64,000 nt of DNA from Ostrinia nubilalis (Eukaryota; Arthropoda; Insecta; Lepidoptera; Crambidae): positions 1,614,501 through 1,678,500 of the forward strand of contig NC_087112.1 in NCBI RefSeq assembly GCF_963855985.1, read 5' to 3'. The position numbers were made by a program, and so were the translations under genes. The number at the start of each line of letters is the position of its first letter. Within the stretch, counting starts at the first letter, position 1. The notes beneath the pieces are model-generated. The model was not told the DNA's origin, did no database searches, and saw nothing but the letters and a program-made list of their open reading frames with translations. This document shows positions 56,964-64,000 of the stretch, piece by piece.

Positions 56964-57230
56964 GTCGGCCGTTTGGTGTAGTGGTTCGGAGACGGACTAC
57001 TATGCCGAGAGGTCCCGGGTTCGATTTCCGGCCGGGCAGAAATTGAAAATGATGAATTTTAATCTTGTGATGGGTCTGGGTGTTACTATGTATAATATGT
57101 ATGTATTTACAAAAAAGTATTTAAGTATATTTATAACCGTTGTCTAGTACCCATAGTACAAGCTTTGCTTAGTTAGGGACTAGAAGTGTAGTGTAAAATG
57201 TCCAGGGATATTTATTTTATTTAAACCACA
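56964..57230 (+). repeat. tRNA-derived SINE
   Basis: The head gtcggccgtttggtgtagtg contains a polymerase III A-box (tggtgtagtgg), and ggtcccgggttcgatttccg contains a B-box (ggttcgatttcc, 57,018-57,029). The T-arm can pair (ccggg/tccgg) but the acceptor stem does not. A roughly 200-bp body follows, ending gtccagggatatttatttta, a tail also seen near 24,735. Confidence 0.82.
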
Positions 57231-57402
57231 CTGGATCCGTTCTGCGGTCAGGTCAAAGTGAACGCAGCCCACATCATAACTGTTAATTATGAAAAATCTA
57301 AAACGTTAAAATAACGGTATCGTTGTGGCCAATGAGATGCTGTCATAGTGACATTGACAATACGTCAATGTCACACTAGGATAAAACGTCAAAATAGCGG
57401 GA

Positions 57403-57424
57403 CGCGCGGAGACGACTCCGCGCG
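57403..57424. other. Perfect GC-rich hairpin
   Basis: CGCGCGGAG-ACGA-CTCCGCGCG, a nine-pair stem with a four-base loop in AT-rich DNA. Nearby caatgtcac repeats flank it. No terminator tract follows; the function is unknown. Confidence 0.6.
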
Positions 57425-57550
57425 CATTTGTGCTAAGTGATGAATTGTATCTAAATTAAGGCAATATAATGTGAAAGATGAGTATCCAGTGTTTTATTTA
57501 TGAGAATAGATCTACCGGCCTCTAATATAATATATGAACATCATTGTCAA

Positions 57551-57640
57551 TCTCTCATCATCATCATCTCAGCCATAAGTAGGACGTCCACTGCTGAACA
57601 TAGGCCTCCCCCAATGCTTTCCATGCCGGTTGGTAGGAGT
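57551..57640 (-). repeat. LINE 3' end, short copy
   Basis: catcatcatctcagccataa, ggacgtccactgctgaacat, ggcctcccccaatgc. On the minus strand it encodes GEAYVQQWTSY. From 57,641 to 58,783 nothing further was recognised; the minus-strand frames there lack motifs. Confidence 0.78.
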
Positions 57641-58783
57641 CAATCTCTACATATTTTTTATTGATGCGATCTGACATATGCGGGCAGCGTTCACTGAAAT
57701 TGAGCTGACGCAGACCGCAGAACCCATGACAAATGCTGTAATATTCCAAGCAATTGCCAAGCAATCGAAAAAAAGATGTTGCAACGTCCATACAAAATTC
57801 CCTCACGTTTTTTAACATGTTAACCACTAAGGATGGTCACCAGAAGTATATCATTATATCATAATAATTTTTAGCGATTTTTGAGATAGTTCTCGTTGCA
57901 GTCCGAAGTGGGGCTTTTATGCAACATCTTCTTTAGGTTCATATCCCACCAGAGTCAGAAGTACCTACTTACATTTAAAAATTCGTTAGGATATCGATGG
58001 TGGTGATTTTAGTATAACTCATAAAATCTGACACCAAAGATAACAGGTGACAGTTAAAAAAAAGACCAACGACAATCAACAATCGTTTAACAACAGTTGT
58101 CAGTACATCAACAACGGTTTTTTGTCGTGCAAGTCGGTTAGATATAGCAGGAAACGTTACACGAAGGAGAGGGTGGAATAACCGAAGAAAGTACCGACAG
58201 CATATCAAGCTTTACATGTTTTGTTGTAAAACCGACCCTACTACAACGACTTAAGATACAAGTGTTAAGGTTTATGTGCCGTTGATGCACTTTAACGTCG
58301 CGTGCGCATGTAGGGATGCAAGATTAAGGGGCATGTGAAGTATAATTAATAAGTTAAGCATAAACTTCAGACGATAATAAACTTTTTTGATATGATAAAT
58401 AATAAATTAACCTTCAGATCGTGCAATAAAAATATATATTAAATAATAAAAGCTTGTAAAAGTTTAATCCTTAAAAAATAACGAATTAAATAGACGATTT
58501 TTAGACACGCGAAAACCATACTTATAATAAGGGTGAGATAGGTATTATTCACCTGTCAATCATTTCATAATTATTCGTAATCTATACTAGCAGTAGTGTA
58601 ATAGTTATTAAAATTTCTTGGCGTTTAGAGTCGTTTCTCAAACTAATCAAACCCGAAAGTTCAATTTTTTCAAGTTATTTATAATTTAGTAGAGTAATAC
58701 TTGCAAGCCGCGTGGTTCCAGCAGATTAGGCTAATTTTTAATAGTTAATAATTTCTAATAGGCTAAATTTTCTTAGTTGCGAG
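57641..58783. other. No gene seen
   Basis: AT-rich. Minus-strand frames at 57,564-57,827 and 57,975-58,208 have no recognisable domain apart from the LINE tail at the edge. Confidence 0.45.
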
Positions 58784-58890
58784 TTTTTTTTTTTTTTTTT
58801 TTTTTTTTTATGTGATAGTGAGACCCAGGGGCGTTACAGGTGCGTTGCCGGCCTTTAAGGTAAAGATACGCTCTCCTCTTGAAAGCTTAA
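58784..58890 (-). repeat. Retroelement 3' end with poly-A
   Basis: A 26-base T run (58,784-58,809) is followed by gacccaggggcgttacaggt and gcgttgccggcctttaagg. On the minus strand this is ccttaaaggccggcaacgca ... then poly-A, a retroposed 3' end common in moths and butterflies. Confidence 0.75.
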
Positions 58891-59480
58891 AGTGTAGGCT
58901 AAATCCTTCATTTGCCTCTGTTAAATAAAAGATGGTCGTGCTCTTGCTGTGGAGAATAAATGACCTGATGATGACCATCGAAAGTTGCGAGCACGGTAAA
59001 CGGCTCTTTCAAATTAGACGTTTTGAGAAGGATGTCAGTGGTGTGTTTACAAGACCGCATAACTTACTGTTGGTCTTTTTTATTCCAACGTAGTTGTCAC
59101 ACAATAATCCGCGTGGGATTAACAACGTCTTCAAACCGCCTTATTTCAAAGAGCGCATAGAGTTAGACCTTCTCTAACAACACTGTGTCTGATAGTCTTT
59201 GTAGTATATTTGTACAAGTATCACAAATCCTTCATTTGCCAAGTGTCACCGGTTCACTACAATAGGTAAATGTACCTAATTTAATACTATCAAATGACGC
59301 AGTCGGCTTACAGCGGTGACTTGATGACCTTGAAACGCCATGCCTATAGTACGTGAGGTATTTTAGAAGCGGCTGAAGAACTGATAGTGCTCATGCGCAT
59401 TTTAAAATACATTTTAGTCAGCGGGGGTTTGAAACGTTAGTGATCACTACATAGTATAAATGCGAACAGCTAGCTAGGGA
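58891..59480. other. No gene seen
   Basis: Nothing recognised. Confidence 0.45.
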
Positions 59481-59482
59481 CT

Positions 59483-59650
59483 GGAATTCGTTGCCTGCTG
59501 CTGTCTTCCCCGAAGACTATAATCCGGGCCTTTTCAAGGCGAGAGTGAATAGGCACTTACAGGGCAGATATGTACCATCCTAGACTGCATCCCTTCACCC
59601 ATCACTTAACACCAGGTGCGTTTGTGGCCAAATATCTGCCTTGTTATGCA
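59483..59650 (+). repeat. LINE reverse-transcriptase C-terminal fragment
   Basis: ctggaattcgttgcctgctg onward encodes [19 protein letters not shown] then [11 protein letters not shown] and a stop, the conserved C-terminal tail of a non-LTR retrotransposon ORF2. The upstream part is missing. Confidence 0.85.
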
Positions 59651-59758
59651 TAATAAACTTGCATTCCGCTGTCTGTCCCTATGTTTGCTCAGATTGTTGT
59701 TGCTTGTTGAAGAAAATATTTCGGGTTAAATCAATACTGGATTATTAAGACTACATAT

Positions 59759-60560
59759 ACAGGGTGTTTCTTGTAAGGTGTCAAGCCGAAGGCAGGTGAT
59801 AGGTGAGGATTAGACCTATCGATTTCACCCCTATGTATGTTCTACGATTTTTCGTAGTTTAGAAGTTATCGTTAATTTTGTGATTTTTTCAAATTTTATG
59901 ACCTAGTAGGCTTTAAATTTTTTTATCTCTTTTTTGGGTTGACTTTTCTCAGATTTCTTTTTTTTGCCAGATTCCCTATTAATTGCAGATGTTTGAAAAA
60001 AATAATCACCTTCCTATCTTTGATGAAAGATACAAAATTTTCGCTAGAAACATAAAAAAATATGCTTTTAGCAGAACATTCTAAAATTTTCAACTTAAAA
60101 GTTTGAAAAAAAAAAAGAACTTTCATAGGTCCAAAATAGTTTTAAAAACTGCGCAGTTTTCTAAACTTTCATAATAATACAAAAAAACATGTACTGAATA
60201 GGCCATTATTTTCTGTAATCGCTCCACTAAAGTGGTAAGTCGGAGATTCCGTTACATGTTTTTGACTTTCTTAGGACTAACTAATGTATGCAATCCCCTA
60301 AATTTACATTATGTAGAACACATTTAGAGACAATAACTGAAAAGAACATTTTTTATCCACAACGAGGAAGCTCTTGCCCTTCATCTGGCATACAACAGGG
60401 AATATGAAAATATTGATCAACTGCGGACAAAGCTGACTGAAGCACAAAACCACATTAGAATGCAAGAAGCTTTTGCAAATTTAGAATTTTTTGCGTCGTT
60501 GTCGAATGTGCATTCAGGTCAACGGCGGACATTTTGAACATTTAGGTACTTTAAATCATT
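59759..60560 (+). pseudogene. Mariner-type terminus and transposase C-terminal remnant
   Basis: Begins tacagggtgtttcttgtaag at a TA, a mariner-type end. At 60,490-60,546 the sequence encodes RRCRMCIQVNGGHFEHL, the C-terminus shared with the transposase remnant at 33,513-33,960. Between them is AT-rich DNA and, in a different frame, a helical stretch (EALALHLAYNREYENIDQLR onward, about 60,366-60,533). The right terminal repeat was not found, so this is a partial or composite element. Confidence 0.6.
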
Positions 60561-60589
60561 ACACCCTTTTTTCTTCTCTCTATCTCTCT

Positions 60590-60694
60590 CCCTCTCACAC
60601 ACACACACACGCACACACATACACACACACACACACATACACACACACACACACACACGCGCGCGCGCACACGCGCACACGCACACACACACAA
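60590..60694. repeat. CA/CG microsatellite
   Basis: About 105 bp of (CA)n interrupted by cat, cg and cgcgcgcgcg runs. The open frame 60,491-60,721 that crosses it ([10 protein letters not shown]) is an artefact beyond the transposase remnant. Confidence 0.95.
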
Positions 60695-60754
60695 ACTATT
60701 TACCTTTCTCTCACACTTTAATAGGTAGGTATATCAAATTTAATTGTAAAGTAA

Positions 60755-60903
60755 GAATCACCACTGTGGTCTAGTGGTAAAACCACCTATTTAGGACAGC
60801 CAATTCCTCTGTGGTTTAAGATTCCGGGTGAAGCTCGCTGATCATCCATCAGTTTCCATCAGGTCAGATCAAGGGCAAGAGCTACCTCGTCGTGGATAAA
60901 AAA
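60755..60903 (+). repeat. tRNA-derived SINE, full head
   Basis: An A-box tggtctagtggta (60,767-60,779) and a B-box-like ggtttaagattcc precede the body (gggtgaagctcgctgatcat, gcaagagctacctcgtcgtg, gataaaaaaa). The 3' portions at 8785 and 31,926 belong to the same family. Confidence 0.85.
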
Positions 60904-60927
60904 ATGTTCTGTTCAGTTATTCTCTAA

Positions 60928-61191
60928 CGGTCTTATTCATAATCATTTTTCACATTTTATCAAATGCTTATTAGAGGTTTATAAAACGTTTGATAAAAAT
61001 TGTTATTCATAATCGTCATTTAGCGCTAAAATCCTCTTATAACTGTGTGATAAGTTATCGAGAGCTCGGGCCTTGTTTAAAGCTCTAATAAACCTATTTT
61101 AACCTAACTTTTATAAATGTCATTTCATATGAATGTCACTTCGTTGGTTTATTTATTCAAAATATCCTTGCTGTGATCCTTGCTTGTGAAA
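60928..61191 (+). mobile_element. Candidate 5' end of a PIF/Harbinger element
   Basis: TAA (60,925-60,927) is followed by CGGTCTTATTCATAATC, which resembles the MITE end CGCCCGTATTCACAAAC at 12 of 17 positions. The subterminal region has a repeated ttattcataatc (about 60,932 and 61,002) and inverted tatcaaatgc...gtttgata. The matching 3' terminus was not found before the window ends, so the boundary is tentative. Confidence 0.4.
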
Positions 61192-62551
61192 ATGAATGCT
61201 ATAAATGCAATTGTGCATTTAGCCAATAATGCCGACCCAGCGCGACGTAGAAAGCTCTACCGCCAACGAAGCAACCCATTCGATTTGCGGGACCTAAATT
61301 TTAAAATAAAATATAGGTTCAATAAGGACACAGTGCGCACCATCATAGATTTGGTGGAAGATGATCTGGTTCAGAGCGCTAGAGGTGGTGGCACGTGTCC
61401 TGAACTGCAAGTTTTAGTGGCCATAAGATGTTGGGGACGTCGTGAGGTAAGCACAAAAAAGTGTTTTATTTTATCCCTTTGTCGTGGCTGCTATAATTAT
61501 TTTCATACATTTTCAGGTACAAGATGATGCTGGTGACCTCCATGGCCTAAGTCAGCCGACAGTGAGCCGGATATGCGCCAGAGTCGCGCATGCAATCGCG
61601 AATAAGGCAAATTCCTTCATCAAAATGCCTATCACTATAGGAGAGCAGGAAAGAATTAGTGCCAAATTTAGAGCAATTAAAAATTTTCCTGGGGTGATAG
61701 GAGCCATAGATTGCACCCACATTAAAATTAAAAAAACCGGAGGTGACATGGCCCAGTACTATATTAATAGAAAAGGCTATTATTCCCTGAATGTTCAGGT
61801 AAAATATATTTTGATTTTATACAGTTTACAACAGAGAAAGATTTGTTTTAATAATGTCTATAATTTTTACTTTGTATGATCTAAATTTTAGCAACATTCA
61901 ACACTATATTATTGGATGGATTACCTACAGGATACTGTTTTTTTTATTTTAGGTTGTCTGTGATGCTGACCTCAAAATAATGGATATAGTGGCTAGATGG
62001 CGAGGCAGTACACATGACAGTCGAATTTTTATGGAGAGCAATATAAAACAACGATTTGAGGATAGGCAGTTTAGAGGACGCCTTATTGGCGATTCGGGCT
62101 ACCCTCTTCTGCCATATCTATTTACACCTATTTTAAGGCCTAGTCGTCCAGAAGAAGAAGCATACAATAATGCTCACATCTCAACTAGGAACACTGTTGA
62201 AAGGTGTTTTGGGGTGTGGAAGCAGCGGTTCCAATGCCTACTCCATGGCTTACCAGTAAGCCTCCAAAATGGAAAAGCTGTGATCATAGCATTGGCTGTA
62301 TTACATAATATAGCCATTGATATGAATGACACATTGTTAGGTAAATGTTATCAATTTGACTGTACATAAGGAATACAAATCTTTATGACAAAATGTTGAC
62401 AAATTCATAATATTTTTCAGAACAACATATGGAGCAGGTCCCTGTAACTCCGCAACTTTCGACGGAGAACAGTGTTCACGACAACCGACCTTCATTGTTG
62501 AGGCGTAGGTCGCAGTTGATACTACAAAATTTTATAAATCAACATTTTTGA
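61192..62551 (+). CDS. HARBI1-like PIF/Harbinger transposase, four exons
   Basis: Spliced as 61,192-61,446, 61,517-61,798, 61,953-62,340 and 62,421-62,551: 1,056 nt, 351 residues plus stop, close to the roughly 350 residues usual for HARBI1. Junctions are gt/ag (gag|gtaagc...cag|gtacaa; cag|gtaaaa...tag|gttgtc; tag|gtaaat...cag|aacaac) and keep the frame. The protein has a basic N-terminus, a helix-turn-helix-like region with GDLHGLSQPTVSRI (about 91-104) and a DDE_Tnp_4 catalytic domain with D150 (GAIDCTHI), D226 (GDSGYPL) and E262 (NTVERCFGVWKQRF), spacing DD35E. It should cut and paste Harbinger-type elements with TWA duplications, usually together with a Myb/SANT-like partner protein, which is not visible here. 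The ATG at 61,192 was chosen; the frame opens four codons earlier at a TTG. No stop or lost catalytic residue was seen. It could be an active transposon gene or a domesticated copy. Confidence 0.93.
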
Positions 62552-62795
62552 ATGGTACTAAAATACATTTTGATAAATTCCAACGATTTACTTTTATGTA
62601 ATGTCATTTGAGTTCATGAAAATGTTGTATTTTAATTTTTCAGATACTGTTCCTGGCATCTTAATGAAAATAAAAAGAATATTTGATTGAAAAATACCGG
62701 TATTTCAATTTTCAGTCCAATTTGTTACTATCACAAAAACAAAACCTGTAGTTCTCTTTAAAAAAGCAATTATTCTGCAAAAATTCAAAACAAAT
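62552..62795. other. Downstream of the Harbinger gene, no gene
   Basis: AT-rich, with aataaa-like signals (gaaaataaaaag, about 62,665). Probably 3' untranslated or intergenic. Confidence 0.5.
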
Positions 62796-62884
62796 TACTT
62801 TATATCACTAATTTAAGTACAATTAGTTTCAACAAACTTACTTATTAAAAATCACAGTTCAATTCTTTAAAACAAAGAAATTGC
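62796..62884. repeat. Direct repeat, left copy (right copy 63,902-63,993)
   Basis: aattactttatatcactaat, taagtacaatta, acttacttattaaaaatcac and agttcaattctt recur at 63,902-63,993 with small differences, including an 8-bp indel. The two copies bracket the piggyBac element and about 100 bp more. Confidence 0.82.
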
Positions 62885-63795
62885 TTAACCCTTAATTAGT
62901 CGCATGGGGTCAAAGCATTTTCGGATTCAAAAATGAAGCACTTGGCGTGGCCCGATTTCCTCCGCGCCCCCGGTAGCTTCATAAAACACGTCTTAGTTTG
63001 TATTTTGATAGCGACTAATTCACGGGAGTGGAAGGATGCGTCGCTGCGCTCTTGAGTGGTGACCCCATGCGAGTAATTACGTAACTTTTTTGGAAGAGGT
63101 AAGTTTTTTGTTTTATGTATTTATTTTGTGTATTATGAATAATATTTGTGTTATTGTATATTCAGTGAATAAATGTTTGTTATAAATGTGTTTTTACAGC
63201 TCTAAACAATAAAAATATTGATAAATTCAGTTTTACTACTACTTTGTCTTTTTTTTTCAGAGTTAGTAGAGATAGGAAAAAATAGCAAATTGTGCAATGG
63301 TTGGAAGATGTTTCTGATGAAGAAGAAGTTGGAGGGTCGAGTTCTGAGCCAGAGTTAGATGAAATAACAAAAAGTGATCATGATAGCGCTAATGAGATCG
63401 AACAATCCTCCGCACAATCAAGTGAATCGAAAATGTAAGAAATGTACAAGATTTGTGTGCAATGATCACTCTGAAATATACTGTCAACAGTGTAACAAGA
63501 ATGATTCGGAGAGTTCCTAAAAAAATACTAGTATTACCTTTGATCTCAGTATACCTAAGTACAAATTGTTAATTATTGACAATTATTTTAATTTAGCTTG
63601 TTTTTGTATAATTAGTAAGAAATTCATGTATTACCCATAGATATTATAGAATAAATAAAGCATTTTTATAATAATATAGTTTCATTTACTTATAAATTTC
63701 AGTATGTATTAAAAACTACTCACACAATTTGGGGTCATCTGTGACCCCATGCGAGCAGTTATGTAAGATTCTTTATGCGAGTAATTAAGGGTTAA
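62885..63795 (+). mobile_element. Second non-autonomous piggyBac-like element
   Basis: TTAA at 62,885-62,888 and 63,792-63,795 flanks 903 bp. It begins CCCTTAATTAGTCGCATGGG and ends with the inverted GCGAGTAATTAAGGG. ccccatgcgag is repeated at 63,064-63,074 and 63,746-63,756 as subterminal repeats. A 5' intron is suggested by gaggtaagttt (about 63,098) and ttttttttcag (63,260). It is a different family from the element at 939-1894 but has the same overall plan. Confidence 0.85.
63283..63520 (+). pseudogene. Internally deleted piggyBac transposase remnant
   Basis: Downstream of the acceptor, a frame without ATG (in-frame TAG at 63,282-63,284) encodes QIVQWLEDVSDEEEVGG and an acidic serine-rich stretch, matching the N-terminal region of piggyBac transposases. 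It then shifts frame at about 63,420 into NRKCKKCTRFVCNDH and CQQCNK, ending at 63,518-63,520, which is the C-terminal cysteine-rich zinc-binding domain. The catalytic core is gone. Confidence 0.8.
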
Positions 63796-63901
63796 GTATA
63801 AACGTTTCTATTCGGAGGTTATCAACCTTCTACATTTAAAACAAAATAACCATAATTTACACTATTATTATAAAGGCGAATGTTTGTGACTAGGCATATG
63901 T

Positions 63902-64000
63902 GTATTTACTTTATATCACTAATTTAAGTACAATTATTAAACTTACTTACTAAAAATCACAGTTCAATTCTTATAAACAAATAAATTGCTAAAACAGATA
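63902..64000. repeat. Direct repeat, right copy, and window end
   Basis: Second copy of 62,796-62,884. Just upstream, ctattattataaaggcgaatg (63,862-63,882) resembles a Helitron 5' start. The window ends within this repeat. Confidence 0.75.

Noticed and set aside
56964..57040. Possible functional tRNA gene
   Set aside because: A- and B-boxes and a T-arm are present, but the acceptor stem does not pair and a SINE body with tail follows directly.
60491..60721. 76-residue frame ending in a long His-Thr repeat
   Set aside because: Only the first 17 or so residues are a transposase remnant; the rest is translated CA microsatellite.
1..64000. CRISPR arrays, bacterial operons, riboswitches or rho-independent terminators
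   Set aside because: The spliced gene, SINEs, LINEs and LTR element show eukaryotic nuclear DNA, and no regularly spaced repeat-spacer pattern was seen.

Overview
The window is AT-rich eukaryotic nuclear DNA with few genes and many transposable elements. It most likely comes from a moth or butterfly. The evidence is several short Helitrons with the TCTATAC...AATATTATAAA 5' end and the hairpin-plus-CTAG 3' end typical of lepidopteran genomes, many LINE 3' tails encoding a 'VQQWTS'-type C-terminus, tRNA-derived SINEs, and an insect-type BEL/Pao retrotransposon. The species cannot be named from the sequence. There is no operon structure, CRISPR array, rRNA gene or intact tRNA gene.

Only two long coding regions are convincing. 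One is a single-ORF BEL/Pao Gag-Pol of 1,724 residues (10,878-16,052) inside a retrotransposon with near-identical 262-bp repeats (9,044-9,305 and 16,426-16,687). The other is an uninterrupted four-exon HARBI1-like PIF/Harbinger transposase of 351 residues (61,192-62,551). A third coding piece is short: a probable first coding exon of a host gene at 46,396-46,487, in a CpG-rich island with CRE and ETS sites and a good splice donor. Two further GC-rich islands (about 32,300-32,540 and 54,830-54,893) end in splice donors and could be non-coding first exons or promoters. No other host exon could be supported.

Layout: 0-9 kb holds a deleted piggyBac element, a 100-bp TTAA miniature element, a Helitron, LINE fragments and a 512-bp terminal-inverted-repeat element. 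9-16.7 kb is the BEL/Pao element. 17.8-20.5 kb is LINE debris plus a 31-bp minisatellite with a higher-order arrangement. 20.8-32 kb is mostly unannotated AT-rich DNA with MITEs and Helitrons. 32.3 kb is a candidate 5' exon. 33.2-34.4 kb is a deleted mariner-like element with clear termini. 35-37 kb holds a Harbinger-type MITE, an unclassified repeat with a perfect hairpin, and a perfect 163-bp inverted repeat. 38.6-43 kb is a local duplication landscape in which one 11-mer recurs ten times. 46.4 kb is the candidate first exon. 48-57 kb has a MITE, another palindromic MITE, four Helitrons and a SINE. 57.5-60.9 kb holds LINE, mariner and SINE fragments and a CA/CG microsatellite. 60.9-64 kb has the Harbinger transposase and a second deleted piggyBac.

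The elements suggest relations in trans. The HARBI1-like gene may act on two MITE families here that are flanked by TTA or TAA duplications. The two piggyBac remnants, from different families, have been reduced to the same shape: termini, a 5' intron, the N-terminal acidic region and the C-terminal cysteine-rich domain. All boundaries were read by eye; no alignment or database search was run.
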